Source: Eupeodes corollae
Lineage: Eukaryota > Arthropoda > Insecta > Diptera > Syrphidae
Assembly (NCBI RefSeq): GCF_945859685.1
Contig: NC_079147.1
Span: 228,032,765 to 228,096,764, forward strand
Direction: 5' to 3'
Length of the DNA stretch: 64,000 nt
Shown piece by piece: positions 33,592 through 45,901 of this stretch. Both the position numbers and the translations under genes were made by a program. The notes under the pieces were generated by a model. That model had not been told where the DNA came from. It saw nothing but the letters and a program-made list of their open reading frames with translations, and did no database searches. The first letter of the stretch is position 1; the number at the start of each line of letters is the position of its first letter.

Positions 33592-35934
33592 TTATAGCAT
33601 AACATAACTTAACTTAATACTAGCTTAACATTTTTTGTTTTTAAGTTCTTGTTATCGGTTTTCAACATTAATTCATGTGAGCCCTAAGGCCTACATAAAA
33701 GCTCTTGTTCAAGAACTAACAATTTTGGTTTTATTAAACTTAAAATTAAAAGGGACGAGGAATTCGGGCTCAAAAAGGGAAAAAGTAAAGGGTATCTTTC
33801 AGATGGGATTTGGAAAAGTTAAAATCGAAGACTACCATAACAGCGTTGCAGTGACGAAGAATTCTGGACATTGGTTCAAATTGTTCATTAGTGCGGTGAT
33901 AAGGGATATAGAAAGGGGAGACAGATCGTAGATTTCGAGGGTTGGTGTTAAGATTAATATCAATCATGAGTGCCGGGGAATCTATATTGCCCATTTATAA
34001 TTGGTAGCAAATAATATATCAGCGTTTTTGCGTCTAATATATAAGGGCTTCAAACCTATCAGTTTAGGTCGATAGGCATAAGGAGGAAAGTCATCCTAGG
34101 GGAGGCCACGTAAGGCAAATCGAACGAAACGTCTTTGAACATTTTCAATTCTGAGTGAATGGTTTTCATAAAAGGAAGACCATACTTGGCATGTATATTC
34201 AAGATGAGGTCGGAATAGGGAAATGTAATGTCGTAGCCGAAAGATCTTTTAGCTTTATTAATAATTTGGTCAAAATGGGAATGGAAATTCAGGTTTTTGT
34301 CACACATAATACCAAGATCTCTAATGGAATCGACTACGTTGACAGTGCGGCGTCATTAAGGAAGTAGTATACTCTATGAGATGGGATTTGTTTGCGAAAA
34401 AAGGTCATATGTTTACATTTACTTACATTTAACTCTAGGATATTATGAATGCACGAAAAATAAAAGATATCAAGATCATTTTGTAAAAGTAAGAAATCAG
34501 ATGGAATTGAAAAACATTAGGATATCTGAAATTTTTAATGTAAGACAGACATCGTTGACAAAGAAAACGAAGAGAAGGGGGGCATGGTGACTACCTTGTG
34601 GGACTCCACAAGTTGCATGTATAGGACTGGAGACTGAGTTACGGAAAAGGACTCTATAAGTTCTATTCGCAAGATAGGAGCTTATCCAGTTTATAAATAT
34701 AGATGGAAAGCCTAGGGCTTTTAGTTTGAGATAAATTATTTAATGTGGGATATTTTATCAAAGGCTTTGCTGTAATCAGTATATACAACATTAACTTCAT
34801 TACCATTCTTAAGGGCTGACAAAACTTTTGATATAAATTCAATAAAGTTAGTCGTAGTGGATGTACCTTTAAGAAAACTATGTTGAGCGGAGCAGAATAA
34901 AGGCTTGCAATGAAAATAAACGGAATCATAAACTAAGCTTTCAAAAAGTTTTTGAATGCATGAAAGTTTCGCAATAGGTATATAATTGTTAATTTCAATT
35001 TTATTGCCTTGTTTATGAATAGGAAATATAATTTTTTCCAAATATGAGGAAACACACCTAGGGAAAGAGAGAGTTCAAAGAGTGCAGTTAGAGGCTTTGA
35101 CAGAGAATGCATACATTTTTTTAGAACAACGGATGGGACACCATCAGGACCAGGGCTAATGTTTTCTTTGAGGCTTACGATTTTGGCAAGTACCATTTCT
35201 TCAGTTAATGTAAAAGATGAAAGCTAGGTTTGAGTACAACCATCTAAGTAACTAAAATAGTGTGGAACAGGATTATGAAGATGTTCAGTATACGATTTGC
35301 TAAAGTAATTAGCAATTAGATTTGATATGGTTGTTGGATCTGATTATGAGATTATGTTGGAGAAACCCATCAAAAGTTTATTTTCCATTTGGTTAAGGTA
35401 TTGGTTATAAAGGGATTCCCTTAATTCAGAGAAAGAATTATAGGCGGGAAGATAGTTGATGTGGTCTAAACGAAGAGAATTCAACTCACCGATGACGTGA
35501 CAGTATTGTTTTTCCAAAGAACGTTTCGTGGAAAGGCACTGGCTGGACGATTGTTGACATTGGATGTTTGAGTTCTCAACACTTTGCAGACGTGATCAAA
35601 TTTCTTGGAGAGATTAGAAATGTGATCTTGGCAAACGGAATGTTCGTTAGACAGGGATTCATTTAGACATTGAATTGCAATCATTTTTTTTTTCGATGCT
35701 TGTTAATACACAAGAAGGAAAAAATGTTGGTGTAATGGGAAACGGCGATAGGCATTAAAGTGGGTCGGGTAAGAGTATCACATGCGCTTCGAGTATATTG
35801 ATAGTTTTTTTTTTATTTGTATTTGTATGATAATTGTTTATTTGGGGTCGGTAAAAAGGTGGCAAAGGGCAAGTGCGGAGCGAAAATAAAAAAAAAATGG
35901 TCATTAACGTCTTAAAATGGAAAAATAAACCAAA
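33592..35934 (-). mobile_element. Non-LTR retrotransposon 1 (Jockey-like), 5' truncated
   Basis: 2343 bp inserted in Tc1 element 4, flanked by AAACAAG at 33585-33591 and 35935-35941. The minus strand carries ISPGPDGVPSVVLKKC near 35140, then INNYIPIAKLSCIQKLFES, VVYTDYSKAFDKISH near 34760 (the catalytic D block), CGVPQG near 34600, a damaged second catalytic block (the ADD of the YADD-type motif is lost), and FHSHFDQIINKAKRSFGY near 34280. Order and wording fit the Jockey-type reverse transcriptase with its C-terminal domain. Frameshifts break it into at least five pieces. The endonuclease is absent. Confidence 0.85.
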
Positions 35935-36429
35935 AAACAAGCCCCAAAAAAGAAGACTACTAAAAGAACTGACAGATAAATTGTTTAGTTTGCAAAACAG
36001 AACCCTTCCATAAGCTCTAAGGAAATAAGAAAAGGTCTTCGACTGTCTGTTAGCGCTGTCACAATACGAAGACGTCTTTTAGAAGCGAAGTTACCAGACC
36101 GAATTCCACGCAAGGTACCATTCTTGACGAAAAGGCATGTGGCAAAGAGAATGCAGTTTGCCAAAGCGCATAGAGAATGGGCAAAAAATGGAGGAATGTT
36201 CTGTGGAGCGATAAAAGGAAAGTCGTCCTTTTTGGATCCAAGGGTCGTCGAGAATATGTGGGAAGACCCCAAAGACCACGGTACACTATAAAATAAGAGA
36301 AGCATGATGGAGGAAATTTTATGATATGGGCTTGCTTTTCATACTACTGGGTCGGTCCTATTTATCCCATCGGGGGTATAATGGATGCAACCGAGTATGT
36401 GAAAATTCTCGAGGAGGTTATGTTACTTT

Positions 36430-38361
36430 TTATTTTTTTAATAATAAGCACACACTCAAGGGGATATTACTATCCTTATTATCCAGAGGCACAGTGTAAG
36501 CACTAGGAAGAGGAGAGAGGGTTTAAAAGGAGATGTCGATGCACATTGGTTTTGAATTCCTGAATATTGCAATGACTAGGAAAGACAGAGTGTGGTAAGG
36601 CATTCCACATTCGCATAGTACGGCTAGAGAACGAATCTCTGTATTTGAGAGTACAGATGAAGTTGGGCTCGAGGGTATACTGATGAGCATTCCTAGAAGG
36701 ACGAGTATTTTGGTTGAATTGTTTAAGGGGTTTTAGCAACTGGCTATTTAACTAGAGCATAAGTCTTTAAAATAACGGTAAAAAAGGGTCAGACAAGGGA
36801 CCCTACGACGATTTTCAAGCAAAGTAAATGAACTTATGATGATATTATCATCTATCAATTTTAATGCTCTACGTTTAATACTATCCAAGAGGCTTGAGTA
36901 AGTTGCAGGAGCACCAGCCCAGAGATGGAAGTTATACTCAAGCTTTGGACGTATGTAAGTCTTGTAGATAATAGCCAGATCAGAAGGGGTGAAATATTTC
37001 TTGCATCGCCTAAGGAAACCCAAACACCTTGCGGCATTTTTGGCGACATCGCGTATATGATCATTCCACAAGAGGTGGTTGGTTACACACATACTGAGAA
37101 TATCGAGGTGTTCAGTCTCATTGATGCAAGTGCCATCCATGGATATTGGCAATTGGGGTATATCTCGCTTTAACGATACAAGACAGCATTGCGTTTTCGA
37201 AGCATTTAATTCCACGCAGTTTTTTAATCCCCTTTGAACAATGCTGTTAAGGTCGGAATTTAATGAGCTTATCATATTTTGTCGTTGCAGTTCCACATCC
37301 GAAGAAGAGGGATGTGAATCTGAAAACAAATATAAAAAGCTAAGAGTACTATCGTCAGCGAAACAGTGTATTGGATTAGATGTTGCAGACAGGAGATCAT
37401 TAATAAAAATGATAAAGAGTGTTGGAGATAAAACAGAGCCCTGGGGCACACCAGCATTTATTTTATGGTTTTCAGACTTGAATCCATCCAATACTACTTG
37501 TATTGAACGATCCGAAAGGTAATTACTAATCCAATGAAGCAGGGATTCATGCAAACCGAAAGCACGCATTTTCGATAAGAGAACCTGATACCATACCCTA
37601 TCAAATGCTTTTGAAATATCAAGTGTAATAATCCTACTTTCTCCAAAGCGATGTAAATATTTGCTCCACTGTTCGGTGAGATGAACCATGAGATCACCAG
37701 TGGACCTATTGCTTCGAAAGCCGTACTGCCGGTCATTAAGAAGCTTTCGATCTTCAAGATATTTCTTGATTTGATAAGTAATCAGCGCTTTCATGACCTT
37801 GGAAAGGAGGGACGTATGTGCAATCGGTTGGAATTTAGAGGGCGAGGAAGATTCGTCTTTTTTGGGGATGGGCTGGACAAATTCAGTTTTTCATCCTCTC
37901 GCAACGAGACCTGAGGAGTAGGACAGATGAAAAAGCTTACGAAGTGGTTTTGCCAGCGTTGAGGAACACCTCTTCAGTACAATAGTGGGGATACCATCCG
38001 GAGCAGCGGATTTATGTGTATTTAGATCTCTCAGGACTCTTGCCACTCTAAGTGCGAAAAAGATTGGTCCCATAGAATCATTAACTCGCTCAAGTACAGC
38101 CAGAGACCATAACACTCACTGGCAGCGTAGAATTGGTGGCGAACTTCCTAGCAAAGATATAAGCTTTCTCTAAATAGCTAAAATGAGTGTCATTGACAAC
38201 GAGCGTAGGAACCGATGAAGAGCAAGAATTCCTCATGTTTTTTACCAATGACCAAAAATTTGTACTGCCTTTGGGACATTGCAGTATTGTACGCCGAATA
38301 CGGGCGTGGCAGGCCTGGCTTGTTTGAACTTTTTCCGGCTTTCCCTAGTACAGTTGCTCAG
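36430..38361 (-). mobile_element. Non-LTR retrotransposon 2 (Jockey/CR1-like), 5' truncated
   Basis: 1932 bp inserted in Tc1 element 4, flanked by TACTTT at 36424-36429 and 38362-38367. On the minus strand a 348-codon open frame (37794-36748) covers much of the reverse transcriptase: RQYGFRSNRSTGDLM, RIITLDISKAFDRVWY, NAGVPQGSVLSPTLF and CFADDSTLSF (FADD with both catalytic aspartates), then a C-terminal domain. Upstream, 38115-37891 holds HKSAAPDGIPTIVLKRC, separated by a stop. The tail SFSSRTMRMWNALPHS ends near 36503. The 3' end (GTGTGCTTATTATT) matches the fragment at about 50490-51030. It is the best-preserved reverse transcriptase in the window, but truncated and lacking an endonuclease. 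Confidence 0.9.
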
Positions 38362-38856
38362 TACTTTATGCTGAAGAGGAAATGGCGTTGGTTTAAGTCT
38401 ACCAACAAAACAATGACCCTAAGCATACGTCAAAAAAGGAAAAATCATCCGCAGAAGAAGCTATCCGTTATGCAGTGGCCCGCTCAATCCCCCGACCTTA
38501 ACCCAATCGAAAATTTGTGGGAGGATGTTAAGAACGAAGTTCATAAAGCAAAACCCAAGAATTCGAAAGAATTGTGGAAAGCAGTGCGTGATTGGTGGAA
38601 CGCCATGCCAAGCGAGAGGTGTCAGGTTTTAGTGGACTCGATGCCACGTAGATGCAAAGCAGTCATAAAAAACAATGGTTATCCAAAATAGAACTAATTG
38701 TTGAAATTGAACACTTCCACATAACTTATTACAGTTTTTCTTACTTCTTACGTAATAGATCCAGTACTTTGTCATGCACAGCTATTTTTATGAACAGCCA
38801 TATATTTAAAAAACAGTTTTTACTGTGACAAAGCTAACGGCAAAAAATCGATAATA

Positions 38857-40163
38857 AAGGGTGATTTTTTTGAGGGTAGGATTTTCATGCATTAGTATTT
38901 GACGGATCACGCGGGATTTCAGACATGGTGTCAAAAAGAAAGATGCTCAGTATGCTTTGACATTTCATCATGAATAGACTTACTAACGAGCAACGCTTGC
39001 AAATCATTGAATTTTATTACCAAAATCAGTGTTCGGTTCGAAATGTGTTTCGCGCTTTACGTCCGATTTATGGTCTACATAATCGACCAAGTGAGCAAAC
39101 AATTAATGCGATTGTGACCAAGTTTCGCACTCAGTTTACTTTATTGGACATTAAACCAACCACACGAATGCGTACAGTGCGTACAGAAGAGAATATTGCG
39201 TCTGTTTCTGAGAGTGTTGCTGAAGACCGTGAAATGTCGATTCGTCGCCGTTCGCAGCAATTGGGTTTGTGTTATTCGACCACATGGAAGATTTTACGCA
39301 AAGATCTTGGTGTAAAACCGTATAAAATACAGCTCGTGCAAGAACTGAAGCCGAACGATCTGCCACAACGTCGAATTTTCAGTGAATGGGCCCTAGAAAA
39401 GTTGGCAGAAAATCCGCTTTTTTATCGACAAATTTTGTTCAGCGATGAGGCTCATTTCTGGTTGAATGGCTACGTAAATAAGCAAAATTGCTGCATTTGG
39501 AGTGAAGAGCAACCAGAAGCCGTTCAAGAACTGCCCATGCCCATCCCGAAAAATGCACTGTTTGGTGTGGTTTGTACGCTGGTGGAATCATTGGACCGTA
39601 TTTTTTCAAAGATGCTGTTGGACGCAACGTTACGGTGAATGGCGATCGCTATCGTTCAATGCTAACAAACTTTTTGTTGCCAAAAATGGAAGAACTGAAG
39701 TTGGTTGACATGTGGTTTCAACAAGATGGCGCTACATGCCACACAGCTCGCGATTCTATGGCCATTTTGAGGGAAAACTTCGGAGAACAATTCATCTCAA
39801 GGAATGGACCGGTAAGTTGGCCACCAAGATCATGCGATTTGACGCCTTTAGACTATTTGTTGTGAGGCTACGTCAAGTCTAAAGTCTACACAAATAAGCC
39901 AGCAACTATTCCAGCTTTGGAAGACAACATTTCCGAAGAAATTCGGGCTATTCCGGCCGAAATGCTCGAAAAAGTTACCCAAAATTGGACTTTCCGAATG
40001 GACCACCTAAGACGCAGCCGCGGTCAACATTTAAATGAAATTATCTTCAAAAAGTAAATGTCATGGACCAATCTAACGTTTCAAATAAAGAATCGATGAG
40101 ATTTTGAAAATTGTATGCGTTTTTTTTTTTTTAAAGTTCTCAAGCTCTTAAAAAATCACCGTT
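38857..40163 (+). mobile_element. DD41D (rosa-type) mariner, nearly full length, copy 2
   Basis: 1307 bp flanked by TA (38855-38856, 40164-40165), ends AAGGGTGATTTTTTTGAGG and AACGGTGATTTTTTAAGAG. The transposase starts at ATG 38970. It carries an N-terminal helix-turn-helix region (LTNEQRLQIIEFYYQNQ, then RPSEQTINAIVTKF), a second (SIRRRSQQLGLCYSTTWKIL), and ILFSDEAHFWLNGY with the first D. A 2 bp insertion near 39540 (compare copy 1, PMHPEKC) shifts the frame. The continuation (39572 on) has WFQQDGATCHTA (second D) and PPRSCDLTPLD (third D, 41 residues on). A W to stop change occurs at 39862-39864, and the C-terminus ends KK-TAA near 40057. Only these two lesions are evident. Confidence 0.93.
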
Positions 40164-40258
40164 TACTTATTTTCTGTTATTATGAATAATTATAGCGTTG
40201 ATATTGAAAGCCTTTTTGTTTTATTTGCAGAGCACTACTATTTTTATGAACACAACTG

Positions 40259-40896
40259 TATGCTCATTTTGGTTTAATAATCACTCTCAAAATTTGCTGT
40301 AGGGGCTGTTGAACAATAAGTTTTGCAAGGAGCAAATGTAATTAATAATAGTTTGGTAACCGCTAAAGAAACTCGATATTAACAACTTAAAACTACAACT
40401 TTAACACTTCACAAAAAACGATATCAGTAAACAGAATATTTAAAAACAAATCAAGATCAGATTGTTCTATATATCTATGTGTGTATGAACATTTATTTAT
40501 AACTATTAAGATTAGAATGTTTTGTATATTAACAAAGATTAGTTTTTTGTGTACATTGCAGCTGTCCCATATTTTTATTTAAAATTCATGTCTACATTCA
40601 ATTTAACATACTCGTACCTACTTTGTGCTTTGTTTACACTTTCCTTGACACAAATATGATTTATCTATTTTTTATTTTAAAATTATTTGCTAAGTAAAAT
40701 TTGTCTAACATTTGTAATATTCTATAAAAAAGAAGAACGATTTAACTAAATAAAAACAAAGCATTTATTTAGATGTTATTTTGAGAGTTTTGTATGGAAG
40801 CAATTATAATTGAGAAAGACTAAATCACTGTTTATTAACAAAAACCAGCTTTAGAATTATATTGCTCACATTTTCCTTACTTTAAATAAATGTATA
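40259..40896. other. Non-coding AT-rich spacer
   Basis: Spacer between Tc1 elements 4 and 5, no supported feature. Confidence 0.5.
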
Positions 40897-41592
40897 CAGA
40901 TATGGACATTAAAATAGACACAGAGACAGTTGCTAAAAGTAAAATCAAATTAAAACAACATCATGCATTTGGAGAAGTTTTTACCTTTATCGAAAAAAAG
41001 TTAGACACTCTTATGCAAAATAACATGGGTTTAATTTTGTTTAGCTTGTTGATTGTTTGGAGATGAACCCATCCCTAGGTAAGACAGTGTTTTTGGTGGA
41101 CATTAAAAAAGAAACACATTGGAACACAGATCTAAATATTTAACTAGTATCAAAAATATTAGTTCCTATAGTTTTTGATTTCTTAAAAAAAAAATAAGTT
41201 TACTTTAATGTACTTAAAAAAATAATATTACAATTAATTCTAAGGAAAACATGGGTCGCGGTAAGCATTGTTCCCTAAAAGAGAAAGCTGTCATTTTAGT
41301 ATAACGATGTAATGAAAATTCACAGAATAATGAGCAGATAGTCCAGTCAATAAATGACCCGAAAGGGGTGTAGAGTGCGTGCGCAGGTAACTTAGCGATT
41401 CCTTCAGATACTTGTTCAGGGGACTTAGGTTGTTAACATACCAAAAGTCCTGACTACTTGGTGATGAGCGGGGGGGGGGTAAAGGTACGAATTTAGGGTT
41501 TTTCGCTTATCCTTAAAAACGGTGCATCAGAGAAAAATATTTTTAGATAATAAAATTTAGTTCTTAAAATTATCTAAAACTTTTATATCATA

Positions 41593-43200
41593 CAGCTACG
41601 AGCAATTAATTAGAAACGATAGTAATCCTCTACAATTTTTGTATTTTTTTGTAATTTTTTATTTACTTTAACAATTTGTATATATTTATTTTTTTATGTT
41701 GACTATTAATCTTTACAAATATTTAAGGTCGAAATCAAAAACAAAAAAAAATCAAAGTTATTATTTTATTTTTAAATTAAAGACACAATTTCAGGAGAGC
41801 AACAAATTAGAAACGATAATGAAAGTAAACAAATAATAATAATAAAAAAAAAAAAACTTAAAATTCTTAAAAAATGGAGTTTGGTTAGTACTTTGTTGGA
41901 AAACCTTTTTGCATCAAAACTGCCTTGCAGCGATTTGGCATGGCCGATATTAATGCCCTACACCTTTCAACTGGTATAGAGAACCATGATTTTTTTACTT
42001 CTTCAAATAACGCATCCATATTTGAAATTTTAAGTGCACTTATTGAGTTCTTGACATCCCCCCATAGGTGTTCTATGGGATTAAGGTCAGCACTGGAGGA
42101 TGCCCAGTCTAGAACATTGATGGAATTATCTTCAAAGAACTTCTTGGTATACTTGGCAGTGTGATTTGGATCATTATCCTGCTGAAACTTCCAAATCACA
42201 GGTAAATTTTCCTCTGCCCATGGTAACATCACATCCCGCAATATGTCCACGTATTTTTCTTTTGCGAGGATGCCATCAATTCGATTGGCCCAACGCCATT
42301 CCATGAGAAGCATCCCCATACGTTAATAGATCCTCCACCATGTTTCACAACCGCGGATGTGTACTTTGGATCGAATTCTCTTCGTTTTGGCCGCCGTTCA
42401 AATCTTCTGCCATCGCCATCGGGACCCATTCTATTTATTTTGGTTTCGTCGGACCAGAGGATGAATTTCCATTGTTCTTTTGGATACGATAAGTGATGTC
42501 GAGCAAACTCAAGCCGCTTTTGCCTTTGCCTTTTGGTAACCATTGGTTTCTTGCGTGCAACTCGACCATGCAAGCCAGCTTCGACCAATCGCCTTCTTAT
42601 GGTCCAGACTGAAACTGGTGAATCTATTTCATCACAAACTTTTCTATCATCACGAACTGAAGTTTTTCGTGGTCTTGTCTTTCGTGGCACATTTTCGCAG
42701 GTGTTATGCATTTCAAAATGTTTCAAGGCATTAAAAACATTCTTTTTGGAACAGTTCAATCTATCAGAAATTTGTTTGTATGACAAATTTAACTTTCTTA
42801 GCTCCAAAATAGCTTCTCTAGTACCTGGAGTACATGTCGCTGTTTTTAACATTTCTAACGGTGAATTTAAAGTTCTATTTTCGATTACATATTATTTATT
42901 AATTGATACCTACCAAAATTTGATGTTTATATATTAAAACAAATACCAATTTCTGTGAATAAAGCTTTGCTGCAATATGTTTCTAATTAGCTACTCTCTG
43001 CAATTTAGGAACAAAATTACAATTTTGTTGTTTTCTTTCGTATAAGCACCAATATCACACAACCTACCACTCTAGAAGTCAACAGCTAAGTATACAAGAA
43101 ACTAACATTGAAATAATTTAAAGAAAAAACAAAACAGTTAGATTTTACAGGTGCATTTTCATTCATTGGGATTTCGTTTCTAATTAATTGCTCGTAGCTG
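41593..43200 (-). mobile_element. Tc1-type element 5b (IR/DR), inserted in the long inverted repeat
   Basis: 1608 bp flanked by TA (41591-41592, 43201-43202). Ends CAGCTACGAGCAATTAATTA on both sides, with inner copies GCAACAAATTAGAAACGATA near 41799 and TAGCTAATTAGAAACATATT (inverted, near 42975). It lies within the left arm of the surrounding element, so it inserted later. It encodes the best-preserved Tc1 transposase of the window. Confidence 0.93.
41885..42852 (-). pseudogene. Tc1 transposase, one frameshift from full length
   Basis: Starts MLKTATCTPGTREAILELRK at 42852. It carries a first helix-turn-helix (LSYKQISDRLNCSKKNVFNA), a second DNA-binding part (SVWTIRRRLVEAGLHGRVAR), and the first catalytic block FILWSDETKINRMGPDGDG. 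The KHGGGSINVWGCFSW block follows, and near 42290-42315 the frame shifts. The continuation reads RIDGILAKEKYVDILRDVML, FQQDNDPNHTAK (second D) and SADLNPIEHLWGDVKN (third residue E), ending MQKGFPTKY with TAA at 41885-41887. The total length is close to the usual 340 residues, and all three catalytic residues are present. The single lesion suggests recent decay. Confidence 0.92.
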
Positions 43201-43749
43201 TATGTTTTTTTCTAATTCCTTACCGTTTTCGAGCTATGCCCTCGGAAAAATTTGAAATTTACAAAAAAAAATCAATTAATGTCAAAATATTCATAAACAT
43301 TGCACATATTGTCTAAGCCTATTCATAAACGAAAAGTATGAATAGGAAAGAAGTTGTAGATTTTTAAATTCTCAACACGCCTAAAGTAACAGCTATTTTA
43401 AAACTTGTATAGCATTTTGCAATTTTCAGAAAATTAGTTTGTATATTATATTCATAATCCAAAACCTTTGTTCGTGTATTTTGTTTAAATTATAGGTAAC
43501 AATATCTGCAATTTGTTAGCCAATTAAATTCAATACTTGAAAACAACATTTAAAGAGCCGGATGCAAACCCACAAGAAACGATGATATATAAGTACTATT
43601 AAGTGTCCTGTGTGACTTAAAGATGTATCTGAAGTGAAAGATAAGGGTATACTGAACCTTGTTAAAGTAAGTAAGGAACGGAAAGAAAACAAGTATGAAA
43701 GTTGATTTGTCACTACACCCGGACTGACACGATAAAAAAATATGTTAGG

Positions 43750-44778
43750 GAGGCATACATCTCCAAGGAAGAGACAGGGCGGTCTAAGCTCCGGTCTTAA
43801 GTTCCTAAATTCAATATTAAGAGTGATTGTTTGTTCTGTGGGCTTTGCGCAAAAGAAGAAACAAAAAAGCCTTTGGCGAAAAGTGCATTCAGTTGATACT
43901 TTAACTGTTGAAAATCGAATCAGGGAGGAGTGTTCTATGAGGAAGGATACCTTGGGCGATGAAGTTCTTCACCGCCTTTCCTCGATTAAAAATCTAGTTG
44001 CTAAGGAAGCAGTATACCACAAAAACTGCTATATTAATTTTTTGAAGCCCACTAGTTTACAAACTCCAAAAACAGAGATCCCCAGACCAGACTTTGTAAC
44101 CATGTTACAAAGGCTATGGAGGAGATTTTCAGCTACTTGGAGGGAAGCAGTGATTGTCAGTTCCCCAAAGATGAAATACTGGGTATCATATCAGAGACCA
44201 AACCCCAATGGCAGACAATCAAGGCTGAATTGGAGAGGAAATATGGAGTTCGGATACTGATTACTCCAGGTGTTAACAGATTTAGTGTGCCAGTCGTATG
44301 TTTTAGAGACAGTGGGAACAAGATTTTCAATGAAGCGTGGCATGGAAACAGGGCTAAAAATGAAGAAGAAGAGACGTGGAGAATTGTTGCTAAAGCTGTG
44401 GAAATTTTACGGCAAGATACAGCACAGACACATACCCTCCTAGCGACGAATTTTTGAAGAATCTAGGTACAATGCCTCAATCCCTTACTTTTTTCCTTGA
44501 GGATCTTTTATTGCAAAGACAAAGACAGGGAGCTGTTCCAATTGATTGTGTAATTGGAAAATGTGGCTGCCGAAAAGCGATGCTCATCTGTTCTGCAGCG
44601 TGCCTCCACTGTCAAGGCAAGTGCCTGAACAGTGTGCCTGTTGACGATGAGGACGATGAAGACGACGCGACGTAGAGCCCATTCAGCAGGAGCCACCCGC
44701 TACGCAGGAAGAAGATGCCATGGAAGAACAATCATTGCCTGTGCCCTCAAGTTCAAAGAGTATGACAATTTGATTACT
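43750..44778 (+). pseudogene. Uncharacterised transposon-borne protein with C-terminal cysteine cluster (decayed, internally deleted)
   Basis: Near 43820 one frame reads F-N-I-K-S-D-C-L-F-C-G, a C-x2-C start of a zinc-binding region. The next frame carries LWRKVHSVDTLTVENRIREE and then AVYHKNCYINFLKP (H...C, likely the partner ligands). After a shift near 44110 it reads AMEEIFSYLEGSSDCQFPKD, then ELERKYGVRILITPGVNRFS and HGNRAKNEEEETW. After another shift it reads FLKNLGTMPQSLTFFLEDLL. It then jumps to a cysteine cluster at 44550-44635 (CVIGKCGCRKAMLICSAACL, HCQGKC) and an acidic tail (DDEDDEDDA). I recognise this order from high-copy, unnamed arthropod proteins that are much longer between the FLEDLL block and the cysteines, so this copy has probably lost a large middle part. 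Its biochemical role is unknown to me. Confidence 0.65.
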
Positions 44779-45901
44779 TTTAAAGTTGAGAGTAAAACGT
44801 TAGGAATTTATTGAGAACAATGGGGTTTACAATTATTATTGTATTTGTGTAACAAAACTATCTGTAGAATAAAGTGTGAAATTTGTCATTATTTTTTCTA
44901 CTTTATTTAATAACTTTCTTATAGGTGGCCATATATGTTATTAGATGAACGAACAAAGGTTGTGGGTCAAGAATATGATATACCAACTTATTTTCTGAAA
45001 ATTGCAAAAAAAAGTTTAAAAAAAAATGTAATTAATCAGCATATGTATGTATATATATTCTAAAAGGGAATTTAAAAATCTACAACTTCTTTCCTATTCA
45101 TACTTTTCGTTTATGAATAGGTTTAGACAATATGATGCTATGTTTATGAATATTTTGCCGTTAATTTGTTTTTTTTTTTATAAATTTCAACTTTTTCCGA
45201 GGGTATAGCTCGAAAAAGGCTAGGAATTAGAAAAAAAAATATGATATAAAAGTTTTAGATAATTCTGAGAACTCCATTTTATTATCTAAAAATATTTCTC
45301 TCCGATGCACCGTTTTCGAGATAAGATAAGCGAAAACCCAAAAAAAGCAAACTACAGCTTCAAATAACTTCCAGAACTGTTTGTAGAAGACTTGTTTAGG
45401 CTAATTTGCTTAGAACGATCGCAAGAATGGTGCCCTTTCTAATGAAAACAAAATATAACAACGCGTTTTAAATTCGACCAAGATCATTTTGATTGGAGTG
45501 GGCCAAAAGGAGGCAAAAAATGGAGGAGTGTGTTGTAGATGGACGAAACGAAGATAAATTTGTTCGAAAGTGATGGCAGACAAACCGGTAGATGGCTTCC
45601 TTTGAAAAAACACAATCCCAAAAACATCCAGAAAACGGTCAAGAGTTTTGGCGGCAGTTCCATACTTTGGAGTTAATTTTCTTGGTATGGTGACGTTGGA
45701 CCAATACATTTGATTGAGGGTAAAATGGATCAAAATTTGAAAGTGAATATCATGAAAGATACGATTCTGTCTTATGCGACGAGATCATGCCTTTCAAATG
45801 TGTTCTACAGCAGGACAATGACCCTAAGCACACATCCAAATCTGCTCAAAGGTTTTTAAAAACCAAAACAATCTGCGTATTGGAATGGCTTTGATTTAAA
45901 T

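Larger units (their letters stand above)
33167..40258 (+). mobile_element. Tc1-type element 4 (IR/DR), split by three later insertions
   Basis: Ends CAGTTGTGTTCATAAAAATA on both sides (right one inverted), with TA at 40259-40260 and CA at 33165-33166. Inner copies GTTCATAAAAATAGCAGTGC near 33326 and its inverse near 38790 complete IR/DR. Its transposase reads on the plus strand in three pieces: the start at about 33490-33591 (EEIRRLIRKLRLEGKTYQNI), the middle at 35942-36429 (KHDGGNFMIWACFSY, GPIYPI) and the C-terminal third at 38362-38691 (SPDLNPIENLWEDVKNEV, then MPRRCKAVIKNNGYPK). The original element was about 1.5 kb; the rest is two non-LTR elements and a mariner. Confidence 0.9.
41498..45345. 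mobile_element. Long-inverted-repeat element carrying an uncharacterised gene
   Basis: The left arm is 41498-41592 plus 43203-43390 (split by Tc1 element 5b); the right arm is 45068-45345, inverted. Restored to one piece, each arm is about 280 bp. They match closely through GGGTTTTTCGCTTATC, AACGGTGCATC, TTAGATAATAAAAT, ATTATCTAAAACTTTTATAT, TTTTCGAGCTAT, TATTCATAAACAT and ATTCATAAACGAAAAGTATG, ending ...TAGATTTTTAAATT. The outer limits are uncertain by tens of bases, and I could not find a target duplication. Between the arms lies one gene relic on the plus strand (43750-44778) and no transposase I recognise. Arm length suggests a Mutator-like or other long-TIR DNA transposon. Confidence 0.8.

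Noticed and set aside
41350..41497. G-rich run (near 41470) as a left end of the long-inverted-repeat element
   Set aside because: No inverted counterpart of this stretch beyond 45345; the arms only match clearly from about 41498.
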